This document shows, piece by piece, positions 30,375 through 39,808 of a stretch of 64,000 nucleotides of DNA. Numbering within the stretch: the stretch's first letter is position 1; each line of letters opens with the position of its first letter. Below the pieces are notes generated by a model. It had not been told where the DNA came from. It searched no databases and was given only the letters and a program-made list of their open reading frames with translations. The position numbers and the translations under genes are program-made. Origin of the DNA: Aliihoeflea sp. 2WW (GTDB lineage: Bacteria; Pseudomonadota; Alphaproteobacteria; Rhizobiales; Rhizobiaceae); contig NZ_AYOD01000014.1 of the NCBI RefSeq assembly GCF_000497755.1, forward strand, positions 27,100-91,099, in the 5' to 3' direction.

Positions 30375-30509
30375 ACCCCCACCCCATACCCCTCCCCACA
30401 AGGGGGAGGGGGGCATCCACGCCCCGCCAAAGCTTGACCCGGCACCGAAAAGAAGGCGCCACGCCGACGCCCTCCCTCCCCCTTGTGGGGAGGGATAAAG
30501 GGTGGGGGT
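30375..30509. repeat. Inverted-repeat intergenic element, copy 2
   Basis: Second copy of the element at 2638-2783. Its 39-bp arms are at 30375-30413 and 30471-30509, and the middle shares patches with copy 1 (catccacgc, cttgac, gaaaag, gacg before the right arm). Here the arms differ at a few positions. It lies between rdgB and hemW, so the cotranscript would carry a long hairpin before hemW. Confidence 0.85.
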
Positions 30510-30537
30510 CACTTCAGAAAAACCGGCGATACCCAAC

Positions 30538-31185
30538 TCACCCCGCCCCCAACATCTCGCGCGCAAACGCCTGAAACGCCCTTGCCCGGTGCGACAGCGC
30601 TTCGTCCTGCCCCGGCTTCCAGCCATGCTTCTCCTCGGCGCTCATCTCGCCGAACGTCCGCTCGTGACCGGAGGGCTGGAACATCGGATCATAGCCGAAA
30701 CCGCTCGTCCCGCGCGGCGGCCAGACCAGCGTTCCCTGCGCCTCGCCGCGAAAATACTCCGCATGCCCGTCCGGCCAGGCAACGCAGATCACCGAGACGA
30801 ACTTGCCCTGTCGGTCCTGCGGCATGTGCGCGTTTTTCTGGTCGAGCAGCTTCTGCGTCCGCTCCATCGCCACCTGAAAGTCGCGCGTGCCGTCGGCCAG
30901 CTCGGCCCAGTTCGCCGTATAGACGCCCGGATCGCCGCCCAGCGCATCGACCATCAGGCCCGAATCGTCCGACAGCGCCGGCAGCCCGGTCGCGCTCGCC
31001 GCCGCATGCGCCTTGATGTAGGCGTTCTCCTCGAACGTGGTGCCGGTCTCGTCAGGCTCGGGCAGGCCATACTCGGCCGCCGACTTCGCCTCGAAGCCGA
31101 ACGGCGCGATCAGGTCGGCGATCTCCGCCAGCTTGCCCTTGTTGTGGCTCGCCACCACGATCTTGCGGTCGTCCAGAGTGCGCAT
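30538..31185 (-). CDS. rdgB: RdgB/HAM1 non-canonical purine NTP pyrophosphatase
   Basis: A 215-residue house-cleaning enzyme. It shows the family start [36 protein letters not shown] and the C-terminal [10 protein letters not shown]. It hydrolyses dITP and XTP to keep deaminated purines out of DNA and RNA. Its ATG directly follows the stop codon of the VOC gene, so the two are coupled. Confidence 0.93.
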   Translation of the reverse strand: MRTLDDRKIVVASHNKGKLAEIADLIAPFGFEAKSAAEYGLPEPDETGTTFEENAYIKAHAAASATGLPALSDDSGLMVDALGGDPGVYTANWAELADGTRDFQVAMERTQKLLDQKNAHMPQDRQGKFVSVICVAWPDGHAEYFRGEAQGTLVWPPRGTSGFGYDPMFQPSGHERTFGEMSAEEKHGWKPGQDEALSHRARAFQAFAREMLGAG

Positions 31186-31620
31186 TCAAAGTCCCCAGAT
31201 CTTCGGATTGGCGATTTCCAGCGAATTGCCTGCCGGATCGCGAAAATAGATGGACCGCCCGCCGGAAGGCTCGTCCGGCTTCGACGACGGCCACCGGAAA
31301 TCGGCCTCGATGGCAACGCCGTGCGTTTCCAGATGCCCCTTCCAGCGCTCGATCTCGTCTTCGGTGCCGGCGAAGCACAAATGCCCCGCACCGCTCGCGC
31401 CATGCGGCGGAACGGGAAGCCTGGCATCAGGTGCCGGCGGCTTCACAGTCTGCGCGGGATCGAACAGCAAGAGCACCCCGTCGCCGCACTTGAAGAACAC
31501 GTGCCGGCCGTCAACCTTGGCGATGCGTTTCAGGCCCATCACGTCGCGGTAGAAGGCTTCGGCCGCGTCGAGGTCGTCGACATAGAGCGCGGATTCGAGG
31601 ATGGCGGTCGGCGTCAGCAC
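31186..31620 (-). CDS. VOC family (glyoxalase/bleomycin-resistance fold) protein
   Basis: About 144 residues from a GTG at 31620; the frame is open to 31689 but the extension overlaps a repeat element. Two beta-alpha-beta-beta-beta units are visible, with the N-terminal ESALYVDDLDAAEAFYRDVMGL and C-terminal GGRSIYFRDPAGNSLEIANP. Metal ligands are suggested by the His in GAGHLCF and the Glu in SLEIA. Substrate unknown. It is wedged between rph and rdgB. Confidence 0.83.
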   Translation of the reverse strand: MLTPTAILESALYVDDLDAAEAFYRDVMGLKRIAKVDGRHVFFKCGDGVLLLFDPAQTVKPPAPDARLPVPPHGASGAGHLCFAGTEDEIERWKGHLETHGVAIEADFRWPSSKPDEPSGGRSIYFRDPAGNSLEIANPKIWGL

Positions 31621-31654
31621 GAGACATCCCCTATCAAAGGCTGCGTTCTGTCGC

Positions 31655-31725
31655 GCCCCCCTCTGTCCTGCCGGACATCTCCCCCGCAAGGGGGGAGATC
31701 AATGTCCGGCAGGACAGAGGGGGGC
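31655..31725. repeat. Inverted-repeat intergenic element, type C
   Basis: A 23-bp outer stem (31655-31677 with 31703-31725) encloses a second 8-bp stem (tctccccc with gggggaga, loop gcaa). It lies between rph and the VOC gene and overlaps the open frame upstream of the chosen VOC start, which supports the later GTG start. Confidence 0.8.
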
Positions 31726-31751
31726 AACGTAGGGCGCAACCATCGACAAAC

Positions 31752-32468
31752 CTACCCCATCGCCATCTTCTGCAAATCCACCAGCCTTGCGATGCCCTTC
31801 TTCGCCAGCCCCATCAACTGCGCGAACTCCTCCTCCGAAAACGGCTCGCTTTCCGCCGTCCCCTGGATTTCGACGATCCCGCCGCGCCCCGTCATGACGA
31901 AATTCGCATCCGTGTCGGCCGCCGAATCCTCCGGATAGTCGAGGTCGATCACCGGCACGCCATTGTAGATGCCGCACGAGATCGCCGCGACATGGTCCTT
32001 CAGCACCTTGGAAACCTGCACCATCTGGCGCGCTTCCATCCAGCGCAAGCATTCGTGCAGCGCGACGAAGCCGCCGGTGATACCTGCCGTGCGGGTGCCG
32101 CCATCGGCCTGGATGACATCGCAATCGACGGTGATCTGCACCTCGCCCAGCGCCTGCAGGTCGACGACGGCGCGCAAGGATCGCCCGATCAGGCGCTGGA
32201 TTTCCAGCGTGCGGCCGCCCTGCTTGCCGGCCGAGGCCTCGCGGCGCATCCGGTCGCCCGTCGCGCGCGGCAGCATGCCGTATTCGGCCGTCACCCAGCC
32301 CTTGCCGGAATTGCGCAGCCATCCCGGCACGCGCTCTTCGAGGCTCGCCGTGCACAGCACGTGCGTATCGCCGAACTTCACGAGGCACGAGCCCTCGGCA
32401 TGTTTGGAGACGCCGCATTCGAAGGAGATCGCCCGCATTTCGTCGGGCTGGCGCTTGGATGGCCGCAT
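31752..32468 (-). CDS. rph: Ribonuclease PH
   Basis: A 238-residue phosphorolytic 3'-5' exoribonuclease that trims tRNA precursors. The start [12 protein letters not shown] at 32468, the stretch [17 protein letters not shown] and the phosphate-binding [11 protein letters not shown] are all family features. It is divergent from hrcA, as in most rhizobia, and leads the minus-strand operon to hemW. Confidence 0.95.
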   Translation of the reverse strand: MRPSKRQPDEMRAISFECGVSKHAEGSCLVKFGDTHVLCTASLEERVPGWLRNSGKGWVTAEYGMLPRATGDRMRREASAGKQGGRTLEIQRLIGRSLRAVVDLQALGEVQITVDCDVIQADGGTRTAGITGGFVALHECLRWMEARQMVQVSKVLKDHVAAISCGIYNGVPVIDLDYPEDSAADTDANFVMTGRGGIVEIQGTAESEPFSEEEFAQLMGLAKKGIARLVDLQKMAMG

Positions 32469-32625
32469 GGGTCGGGGCTCTTTTCGTTCGGTTGAGGTTC
32501 GTCCCCCGTCTAGCGCCACCGGGATGACGAGGCAAAGGAAAACCGGCCGCCGCGATGGATCACCAGTTCCGCACCGGGCGCAAATGCCTATATTCAGAGG
32601 CCGAACGCTTGAAGATCGCGATTGA

Positions 32626-33693
32626 ATGAACCCGTTGACCGACCTGACGCTGACCAATCTGGACGCGCGCTCGCGCGAAATCTTCCGGCTGATCGTCGAC
32701 AACTACCTGCGCGAGGGCGAACCGCTCGGCTCGCGCAACCTGTCGCGCCTGCTGCCAAGCTCGCTGTCGCCGGCGACCGTGCGCAACGTCATGTCAGATC
32801 TCGAGCATCTGGGTCTCATCTACGCGCCGCACGTTTCGGCGGGACGTCTGCCGACGCAGGCCGGCCTGCGCTTCTTCGTCGATGCTTTCATGGAACTGGG
32901 CGACCTGACCACCGAGGAGCGCCGCCAGATCGAGGCGCAGGTGCGCGCGTCGGGCTCCGGCCAGACGTTGGAACACATCCTCACCGACGCAAGCCAGATG
33001 CTCTCCGGCCTGTCGCGCGGCGCCGGCCTCGTCATGACCGCCAAGAGCGAGGTACCGCTGAAGCATATCGAGTTCATCAGGCTCGAGCCGACGAGGGCGC
33101 TCGCCGTCATGGTCAGCCAGAATGGCGACGTCGAAAACCGCGTCGTCGATCTCCCGGCCGGCGTCACCTCCTCGCAACTCGTCGAGGCGTCCAACTTCCT
33201 CAACGCCCACATTCGCGGCCGCACGCTGGCCGAGGCGAAGGCGGAGATTGCGCGGCTGAAGGAAGAGACGCGCACCGCCCTCGACACGCTGTCGCAGGAC
33301 CTGGTGGAGCGCGGCCTGGCGGTCTGGGCCGGCGAGGGCTCGGGGCTTCAGGCCCGGCTCATCGTGCGCGGCCATGCCAACCTCCTGGAAAACGTCACCG
33401 CCCAGGCCGATCTCGAACTCCTGCGCCATCTCTTCGAGGATCTCGAAACCAAGGACGGGATGCTGCAACTCCTCGACCTCGCCGAGGAAGGGCCGGGCGT
33501 GCGCATCTTCATAGGCTCGGAAAACAAGCTCTTTTCGCTCTCCGGTTCCTCGCTCGTCGTCGCGCCCTATCGCGACAAGGACGCCCGCGTCATCGGCGCG
33601 CTCGGCGTCATCGGCCCGACCCGGCTGAACTATGCCCGCATCGTTCCGATGGTCGACTACACCGCCCAGATCATCACCCGCATGCTCGGCTGA
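32626..33693 (+). CDS. hrcA: Heat-inducible transcriptional repressor HrcA
   Basis: A 355-residue repressor. The N-terminal winged helix (about 10-85) contains [25 protein letters not shown], and the C-terminal GAF-like dimerisation part ends with [24 protein letters not shown]. It represses groESL through CIRCE. I see no CIRCE element in this window and grpE is not its neighbour. Confidence 0.94.
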   Translation: MNPLTDLTLTNLDARSREIFRLIVDNYLREGEPLGSRNLSRLLPSSLSPATVRNVMSDLEHLGLIYAPHVSAGRLPTQAGLRFFVDAFMELGDLTTEERRQIEAQVRASGSGQTLEHILTDASQMLSGLSRGAGLVMTAKSEVPLKHIEFIRLEPTRALAVMVSQNGDVENRVVDLPAGVTSSQLVEASNFLNAHIRGRTLAEAKAEIARLKEETRTALDTLSQDLVERGLAVWAGEGSGLQARLIVRGHANLLENVTAQADLELLRHLFEDLETKDGMLQLLDLAEEGPGVRIFIGSENKLFSLSGSSLVVAPYRDKDARVIGALGVIGPTRLNYARIVPMVDYTAQIITRMLG

Positions 33694-33886
33694 AATCCCG
33701 CCGACACGCTTTCATCACGGCATGACGCAGCGGAATATTCTTTCGCGCGACCCGTTGGCGAAGGGCGATTCAGAAAGGGTTAAGTCAAATTTTACTACAA
33801 TTGATCGTTTCGTGGCCGGGAACGCTCTGTTCCGGAACCAACCCGCCCCGAAGGCGGTTCTTCTCCTGCAAACGAGGTTGTGAGTC

Positions 33887-34087
33887 ATGTCTGCAAGGAA
33901 GCGAATTGAGATGAGAGAGGCAGAACTTTCCACCGTGATCGTCAAGGAACTGGGCTCGGAAACCAACCGCCGGTTTCTCAATCGCATGCCCGGCCTGCGC
34001 GCCGAGCACGCGCTGCCGCAAAACCTGCGCAGCCTGCTTGAGCGTCTCGACGACGTCGAAGACGGCCCGCGCACCTACCGGCACTGA
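33887..34087 (+). CDS. Hypothetical protein, 66 residues
   Basis: A short charged protein starting MSARKRIEMREAELS; a fairly even Leu/Arg/Glu pattern predicts helices. I do not recognise a family. It is supported as a gene by a start codon preceded by an acgagg site, by filling an otherwise empty gap, and by ending just before a strong terminator (34110-34137). A conserved role is not shown. Confidence 0.5.
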   Translation: MSARKRIEMREAELSTVIVKELGSETNRRFLNRMPGLRAEHALPQNLRSLLERLDDVEDGPRTYRH

Positions 34088-34109
34088 AGGCTCCAGCCTC
34101 GTTGCAACA

Positions 34110-34137
34110 AAAAAGGCGGCCGGATGGCCGCCTTTTT
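34110..34137. terminator. Bidirectional intrinsic terminator
   Basis: A GGCGGCC/GGCCGCC stem with a GGAT loop is flanked by A and T runs. It lies between the 66-residue ORF and rpsU and can serve both. Confidence 0.85.
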
Positions 34138-34154
34138 GCTGTTCAGCGAAATTC

Positions 34155-34427
34155 TTATGCCGCCGAGCTTTCGGGGCGTGCGCCCGGACGGCCCGTCGGG
34201 CGTGCCGGCTTCTTCTTCATCGGCAGCAGGCCTTCGCGCTGCGCCTGCTTGCGGGCGAGCTTGCGCGACCGGCGCACGGCTTCCGCCTTCTGGCGGGCGC
34301 GCTTTTCCGACGGCTTCTCATAGGACCGGCGCGCCTTCATCTCGCGGAAGATGCCCTCGCGCTGCATTTTCTTCTTCAGCGCGCGAAGCGCCTGCTCGAC
34401 ATTGTTCTCACGTACGACGACCTGCAA
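34155..34427 (-). CDS. rpsU: 30S ribosomal protein S21
   Basis: A 90-residue S21. The conserved core [20 protein letters not shown] and the arginine/lysine-rich middle are present; the last ~25 residues form a basic Pro/Arg/Gly-rich tail longer than in E. coli S21 (71 residues). S21 helps the 30S subunit engage mRNA start regions. It has a long upstream region with its own promoter. Confidence 0.93.
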   Translation of the reverse strand: MQVVVRENNVEQALRALKKKMQREGIFREMKARRSYEKPSEKRARQKAEAVRRSRKLARKQAQREGLLPMKKKPARPTGRPGARPESSAA

Positions 34428-34584
34428 TGTGATCCTGTCCTTTCTCGAATTGAAATGGCATCGAACACCGCCGGAAGCGGGCCGATACAGCGAATTTTGC
34501 CGGAAGGAACCGACCGAACACCCCTGCGCCGCCGGGCGGCATGATTGCGGGACAATGGCCCGAAGCAGGGGCGGGATGACCTCT

Positions 34585-34612
34585 ATATAGGCCCCTTTTC
34601 GCCAAAAGGCAA
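34585..34612 (-). promoter_or_regulatory. Probable promoter of rpsU
   Basis: On the minus strand a TTGCCT -35-like box (34612-34607) and CTATAT -10 box (34590-34585) are 16 bp apart. It would give a leader of about 150 nt before rpsU. That leader (34428-34580) has no structure I can name. Confidence 0.45.
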
Positions 34613-34698
34613 AACCGGATCACTCCGCCCTTCTGGACTCCGGCCCGCCAAGGCTTTAGGCGAAGCGCACTGTAAATCGCCTCGGAAATCCTGCAGCC

Positions 34699-35388
34699 AT
34701 GACGACCAGCCCGACCCTCATCGCCCCGTCCGTCCTCTCGGCCGATTTCTCGAAGCTCGGCGACGAGGTCGAAGCCGTCGTCAAGGCAGGCGCGGACTGG
34801 ATTCACCTGGACGTCATGGACGGCCATTTCGTGCCCAACATCACCTTCGGACCGCAGATCATCAAGTCGATCCGCAACCGCACCGACAAGGTTTTCGACT
34901 GCCATTTGATGATCGCGCCGACCGACCAGTACTTCGCCGCCTTCGCCGATGCGGGCTGCGACATCATCACCGTCCACGCCGAGGCCGGCCCGCATCTCGA
35001 CCGCTCGCTGCAGGCGATCAGGAACCTCGGCAAGAAGGCCGGCGTCTCGCTCAATCCCTCGACCCCGGAGAACGTCATCGAATACGTTCTCGACCGGCTC
35101 GACCTCGTCCTCCTGATGACCGTCAATCCCGGTTTCGGCGGCCAGGCCTTCATCACCGCCGTGGTCGAAAAGGTCGCCCGCATCAAGGCGATGATCGGCG
35201 ACCGGCCGATCGACATCGAGATCGACGGCGGCGTGACGCCGGAGACGGCGCCGCTGGTCGCCAGGGCCGGCGCCAACGTCCTCGTCGCCGGCTCGGCGGT
35301 CTTCAAGGGCGGGTCGGTCGACAGCTATGCGAAGAATATCGCGGCGATCCGCGATGCGTCGGACGGCGCGCGCGGGCTGATCGCCTGA
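34699..35388 (+). CDS. rpe: Ribulose-phosphate 3-epimerase
   Basis: A 229-residue TIM barrel. The stretches [42 protein letters not shown] and IEIDGGV are the family's metal- and phosphate-binding blocks, with Asp in LDVMDG acting as catalytic acid/base. It interconverts ribulose-5-P and xylulose-5-P in the pentose phosphate pathway. It stands alone between a divergent rpsU and an acyltransferase gene. Confidence 0.95.
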   Translation: MTTSPTLIAPSVLSADFSKLGDEVEAVVKAGADWIHLDVMDGHFVPNITFGPQIIKSIRNRTDKVFDCHLMIAPTDQYFAAFADAGCDIITVHAEAGPHLDRSLQAIRNLGKKAGVSLNPSTPENVIEYVLDRLDLVLLMTVNPGFGGQAFITAVVEKVARIKAMIGDRPIDIEIDGGVTPETAPLVARAGANVLVAGSAVFKGGSVDSYAKNIAAIRDASDGARGLIA

Positions 35389-35593
35389 ACTTATCCGCGC
35401 CTCGCTGGAAACTGCGCATTTTCGCCCGAAACCTCCGATCAGCGGCAGATTTCCAGCGAATTTTAGACGACTTTTACCGCGAAACTTCAGCTTTCGTTAA
35501 GGTTTCGGTCGGGTTTTAACCCCGCATTAACACATCGGCGAACTTATCCGCGTATTGCTCTGGACAAAGCCTCATCGTTCGGAGTGAACGCAA

Positions 35594-36700
35594 GTGCAGA
35601 CCGCCAACCGAGCAGCATTCGCCGATCGCGTCGGCTGGGTCGATGCCGCCAAGGGCATCTGCATCATCTTCGTGGTGATGATGCATTCGACGCTCGGCGT
35701 CGGTAAGGCGATGCAGGACCATGGCTGGCTGCACTATGTCGTCGAGTTCGCCCGGCCGTTCCGGATGCCTGACTTCTTCCTGATTTCCGGCCTCTTCCTC
35801 GGCCTCGTCATCGACCGGCCATGGATGCGCTTTCTCGACCGCAAGGTCGTGCATTTCGCCTATTTCTACGTGCTCTGGCTGACCATACAGTTCGCCTTCA
35901 AGGCGCCGGGAATCGCGATGGAGGAGGGCGCCGCAGCGCCGCTGCACCACTATCTGCTGGCCTTCGTCGAGCCCTTTGGAACGCTCTGGTTCATCTACAT
36001 CCTGCCGATCTTCTTCGTCGTCACCCGGCTGGTGAAATCCCTGCCGGTGGCGCTCGTTTTCGCCGCCGCGGCGGCGCTGGAGATCCTGCCGATCGAGACC
36101 GGCTGGATGCTGGCCGACGAATTCGCCTCGCGCTTCGTCTATTTCTTCGCCGGCTACGCCTTCGCCGCCAACATCTTCCGCATCGCCGCCTGGCTGCAGG
36201 CGCGGCCGGTCGTGGCGCTGGCGATCCTGGCGCTGTGGGCTCCGGTCAATGGCTGGCTGGTCTTCACCCCCGCACCGACGCATCTGGCGCATCTCCTGAC
36301 GGCGGAGATCGGCCAGTCCGGCGCGACGCACGGCCTTTCGGAACTGCCCTTCGTCTCGCTCATCCTCGGCCTTGCCGGCGCGCTGGCGGTGGTGGCGGTT
36401 GCGGCGCTGGTCGCCGAAAAAGCCTGGAGCCGCTGGCTTTCCTGGCTCGGCGCGCATTCGATCGTGATCTATCTCGCCTTCTTCCTGCCGATGGCGATTT
36501 CACGCGCGGTGCTGATCCGCACCGGTCTCGACACCGGCACGATCTCGGCCCTCGTCACCGCCGCCGGCATCGTCGGCCCGGTCATGCTCTACGGCCTGAT
36601 CCAGCTCACCGGCTATGGACGGTTCCTGTTCGAGCGGCCCGGTTGGGCGAAGATCGACGGACGGCGCGGGGCGGAAGGCCGTATGGTCGCCGCGGAGTAG
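35594..36700 (+). CDS. Acyltransferase 3 family membrane protein
   Basis: A 368-residue polytopic protein with about ten hydrophobic segments. The start region GWVDAAKGICIIFVVMMHS, with the conserved His near residue 32, and the RPFRMPDFFLISGLF block are typical of acyltransferase-3 enzymes that O-acetylate sugars at the membrane. It begins with GTG. The acceptor cannot be told. A palindromic repeat follows. Confidence 0.85.
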   Translation: MQTANRAAFADRVGWVDAAKGICIIFVVMMHSTLGVGKAMQDHGWLHYVVEFARPFRMPDFFLISGLFLGLVIDRPWMRFLDRKVVHFAYFYVLWLTIQFAFKAPGIAMEEGAAAPLHHYLLAFVEPFGTLWFIYILPIFFVVTRLVKSLPVALVFAAAAALEILPIETGWMLADEFASRFVYFFAGYAFAANIFRIAAWLQARPVVALAILALWAPVNGWLVFTPAPTHLAHLLTAEIGQSGATHGLSELPFVSLILGLAGALAVVAVAALVAEKAWSRWLSWLGAHSIVIYLAFFLPMAISRAVLIRTGLDTGTISALVTAAGIVGPVMLYGLIQLTGYGRFLFERPGWAKIDGRRGAEGRMVAAE

Positions 36701-36714
36701 AACGCCCGGTCACT

Positions 36715-36756
36715 GCGCCCCCTCCACCATGCTTCGCATGGTCCTGGAGGGGGCGC
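36715..36756. repeat. Palindromic intergenic element, type D
   Basis: A 12-bp outer stem (gcgccccctcca with tggagggggcgc) encloses an inner ccatgc/gcatgg stem with a ttc loop. It sits between the convergent acyltransferase and rnd genes and could act as a terminator, although no T run follows. Confidence 0.7.
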
Positions 36757-36764
36757 TCTGGCGC

Positions 36765-37382
36765 TTAGCTATGGGCGAAGATGTCTTCCTCGGCCCAGCC
36801 CATCAGATCGAGCTTGGCGCGCGTCGGCAGGAAGGTGAAGCACGCCTCGGCTTCCGCCATCCGGTCTTCGCGGCGCAGGCGCTCCAGCAGCTTTTCGCGC
36901 AACTGGTGCAGGTAAAGAACGTCCGAGGCGGCGTAGTCGAGCTGTTCGGGCGAAAGCTGCGTCGCGCCCCAGTCTGACGACTGCTGCTGCTTCGACAAGG
37001 AGATGCCGAGAAGCTCGTTGCAGACATCCTTCAGGCCATGGCGATCCGTATAGGTGCGGGTCAGGCGCGAGGCGATCTTGGTGCAGAAGACCTGTTCGGC
37101 CAGCGCGCCGAAGGCGTTGTAGAGAACCGCGATGTCGAAGCGGCCATAGTGGAAGAGCTTGGTCTTCTGCGGATCGTTGATGAGCGCGACGATGTTCGGC
37201 GCTTCTTTCTGTCCGGGCGCGATCTGCACCACGTCGGCCGTGCCATCGCCCGGCGAAAGCTGGACGACGCAGAGCCGGTCGCGATGGGGATTGAGCCCCA
37301 GCGTCTCGGTGTCGATGGCGACGGCGAGGCCGCGATAATTGTCGAGATTGGGCAGGTCGCCCTTGTGGAAGCGAACGGTCAT
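36765..37382 (-). CDS. rnd: Ribonuclease D-like 3'-5' exonuclease
   Basis: A 205-residue DEDD exonuclease domain without the HRDC domains of the E. coli enzyme. AIDTETLGL (DxE, Exo I), a central HYGRFDIAVLY block (Exo II) and YAASDVLYLHQL (Exo III, YxxxD) are visible. Such short forms are usual in alphaproteobacteria and process structured RNA 3' ends. It follows the M20 peptidase gene by 5 bp. Confidence 0.88.
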   Translation of the reverse strand: MTVRFHKGDLPNLDNYRGLAVAIDTETLGLNPHRDRLCVVQLSPGDGTADVVQIAPGQKEAPNIVALINDPQKTKLFHYGRFDIAVLYNAFGALAEQVFCTKIASRLTRTYTDRHGLKDVCNELLGISLSKQQQSSDWGATQLSPEQLDYAASDVLYLHQLREKLLERLRREDRMAEAEACFTFLPTRAKLDLMGWAEEDIFAHS

Positions 37383-37387
37383 TTGGC

Positions 37388-38779
37388 TCAAGCCTTGGAA
37401 AGTGCGTCGAGGATGCGCGCCCAGGAGCGCTGGCCCTTGGCGAAGGAGGTGAGGTTGTACTTCTCGTTCGGCGAGTGGATGCGGTCGTCGTCGAGGCCGA
37501 AGCCGACGAGCAGCGATTCCATGCCGAGCATCCGCTTGAAGTCGCCAACGATCGGGATCGACCCGCCCATGGCGATCATCACGGCCGGCTTGTTCCATTC
37601 TTCGGTCAGCGCGGTCTGCGCCTTGACGAGGAAGGGCGCGTCGTAGCCCAGATTGATGGCGGGCGAGCCGCCATGCGGATGGAACTCCACCGAGCAGTCG
37701 GACGGAATCCGCTCCTCGACGAACTTGCGGAACGCGGCGCGGATGGCGACCGGGTCCTGGCTGCCGACGAGGCGGAAGGAGACCTTGGCGGAGGCCTCGG
37801 CCGCGATCACCGTCTTGAAGCCCTTGCCCGTATAGCCGCCGGAAATGCCGTTGAATTCGGCCGTCGGCCGCGCCCAGACCAGTTCGAGCACGTGACGGCC
37901 CTTTTCGCCCGACGGCTCGGACAGGCCGATCGGACCGAGGAACGTCTCGGCCGTCTCGCCGAGGCCCTTCCACGATTCCAGGATCTGGCTCGGCGTCTCC
38001 TCGACGCCGTCATAGAAGGCGGGGATGGTGATGCGGCCGGTCTCGTCGTGCACGTCGGCGAGGATCTTCGCAAGGATGCGGATCGGGTTGGCGGCGGCGC
38101 CGCCATAGGAGCCGGAGTGAAGGTCGCGATCGGCGGCCTTGACCGTGATCTCCTCGCCGACGAGGCCGCGCAGCGCGGTCGAGATGGCGGGCGTCTCGGC
38201 GTCCCACATGCCGGTGTCGCAGACCAGCGCGAAATCGGCGGTGAGTTCCTTGGCATTTGCTTCGAGGAACGGTTTCAGCGAAGGCGAGCCGGATTCTTCC
38301 TCGCCTTCGAACAGGATCGTGATCTCGCAGGGCAGCTCGCCATGGACTGCCTTGTAGGCGCGGCAGGCTTCGACGAAGGTCATCAACTGGCCCTTGTCGT
38401 CGGCCGAGCCGCGACCGGTGATGACCTTGACGCCGTCCAGCTCGACGATCTTCGCCTCGAACGGATCGGCGTTCCAGAGTTCGACCGGATCGACCGGCTG
38501 GACGTCGTAATGGCCGTAGAAGAGCACATGCGGAGATTTTGTCCCGGCTGGTCCGGCGTGGTGGGCGACGACCATCGGCCGGCCCGCCGTCGGGCGCACC
38601 GAGGCTTCGAAGCCGATCGACTGCAGGTCGGCGACCAGCCATTCGGCGGCGCGCTGGCACTCGGCGGCATAGGCATCGTCGGTCGAGATGGACGGGATCG
38701 CGATCAGGTCCACGAGGCGCTCGACGCTGGCGTCGAGATCGGCGTCGAGGCGGGAAAGGACGGGGGAAATATCGGACAT
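37388..38779 (-). CDS. M20/M25/M40 family metallopeptidase (dipeptidase)
   Basis: A 463-residue di-zinc aminoacyl peptidase. The first metal His is in LFYGHYDVQPVDP, the bridging Asp in GRGSADDKGQ, and the catalytic Glu pair in LFEGEEESGSPSL; a lid dimerisation domain (about 205-360) interrupts the catalytic core. It should cleave dipeptides or N-blocked amino acids. The start MSDISP at 38779 gives the family length. Confidence 0.88.
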   Translation of the reverse strand: MSDISPVLSRLDADLDASVERLVDLIAIPSISTDDAYAAECQRAAEWLVADLQSIGFEASVRPTAGRPMVVAHHAGPAGTKSPHVLFYGHYDVQPVDPVELWNADPFEAKIVELDGVKVITGRGSADDKGQLMTFVEACRAYKAVHGELPCEITILFEGEEESGSPSLKPFLEANAKELTADFALVCDTGMWDAETPAISTALRGLVGEEITVKAADRDLHSGSYGGAAANPIRILAKILADVHDETGRITIPAFYDGVEETPSQILESWKGLGETAETFLGPIGLSEPSGEKGRHVLELVWARPTAEFNGISGGYTGKGFKTVIAAEASAKVSFRLVGSQDPVAIRAAFRKFVEERIPSDCSVEFHPHGGSPAINLGYDAPFLVKAQTALTEEWNKPAVMIAMGGSIPIVGDFKRMLGMESLLVGFGLDDDRIHSPNEKYNLTSFAKGQRSWARILDALSKA

Positions 38780-38922
38780 GGGCAGGCCTTTCGATTCAAT
38801 CGGGCCGGACCCTAGTCGGTTTGGCGCGAAGCGGGAAGCCGGAAGGCGTTGAGCCAGAAGGTTCGGCAGAAGATGACCGCGCGCCGCAGGCATGGGGCGC
38901 TGGCCGATGCCGCGAAAACAGA

Positions 38923-38948
38923 AAAGCCGGACCTTGCGGCCCGGCTTT
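38923..38948 (-). terminator. Terminator of the L,D-transpeptidase gene
   Basis: AAAGCCGG and CCGGCTTT form the stem; on the minus strand a T-rich tract follows. It lies 36 bp after the stop at 38984. Confidence 0.7.
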
Positions 38949-38983
38949 CCTGATGGCGGTGTCCTGTTGCCTGGACGGTTCGC

Positions 38984-39604
38984 CTAAAGAACGATGACCT
39001 TGGCGCCGTTTTCGGCGCGATTGTAGAGGTCGATGATGTCCTGGTTGATGAGCCGGATGCAGCCCGACGACATCGCATGGCCGATCGATGCCCATTCGGG
39101 CGTGCCGTGCAGCCGGTAGCCGGTATCGCCGCCGGAATTGAAGAGGTAGAGCGCGCGGGCGCCGAGCGGATTGTCGAGCCCGCCGGGCTGGCCGCCCCGC
39201 CATTTGGCGAGTTCCGGCTGGCGCTTGATCATGGCGGCGGGCGGCGTCCAGCGCGGCCATTCGCGCTTCATGGCGATGCGCGCGGTGCCCTTCCACTCGA
39301 AGCCTTCGCGGCCGACGCCAATGCCGTAGCGCATCGCCTTGCCGTCCTCGAGAACGAGATGGAGGTGCTTGGCATTCGTGTCGACGATGATGGTGCCGGG
39401 CTTCTCGTCCGTCTGGTACTTGACGATCTGGCGCTGATACTGGCGCGGCAGCTTCGACAGCGGCACGGCGGGGACCTGATAGCCCGCATCGCGCACGGAG
39501 GCGTAATTGTCGCTGAAGACGCGCCCGCCGAGATCGGTCGAGCAGCCGGCAAGGCCAAGGCTGGCGAGAACTGTGAAGGCGACTGCGAATTTCAAGACGT
39601 TCAT
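38984..39604 (-). CDS. L,D-transpeptidase lipoprotein (ErfK/YbiS type)
   Basis: A 206-residue lipoprotein. The N-terminus ends in lipobox SLGLAGC, so Cys20-21 is lipidated after LspA cleavage. The YkuD domain (about 75-205) contains the catalytic HAMSSGCIRL near the C-terminus. It should make 3-3 peptidoglycan cross-links or anchor proteins in the periplasm. It is distinct from the cytosol-start YkuD protein at 746-1255. Confidence 0.9.
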   Translation of the reverse strand: MNVLKFAVAFTVLASLGLAGCSTDLGGRVFSDNYASVRDAGYQVPAVPLSKLPRQYQRQIVKYQTDEKPGTIIVDTNAKHLHLVLEDGKAMRYGIGVGREGFEWKGTARIAMKREWPRWTPPAAMIKRQPELAKWRGGQPGGLDNPLGARALYLFNSGGDTGYRLHGTPEWASIGHAMSSGCIRLINQDIIDLYNRAENGAKVIVL

Positions 39605-39808
39605 CGACGGGCGATCCCAAAGGCCGCAAGCCGACCTTTCTTCGGTCACGATTTATTCGCGCCGGACATGCTCTGCCAAGATAAAAACGGTTGAATGAGC
39701 GGTTGCGAGCGCATTGGCGCCTGCCGCTGCGGCAAAAGCGCAACAATTCGCGCGCGCTTCCTTTGCGAAACTCTTTGCCGCGCGGGCGAATCCTGCGAAA
39801 ATCGCCTC

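Noticed and set aside
32510..32625. Search for a CIRCE element between rph and hrcA
   Set aside because: No TTAGCACTC-N9-GAGTGCTAA or close variant is present.
34408..34995. 195-codon minus-strand ORF upstream of rpsU
   Set aside because: Overlaps the rpsU leader and promoter and lies antisense to rpe; no domain.
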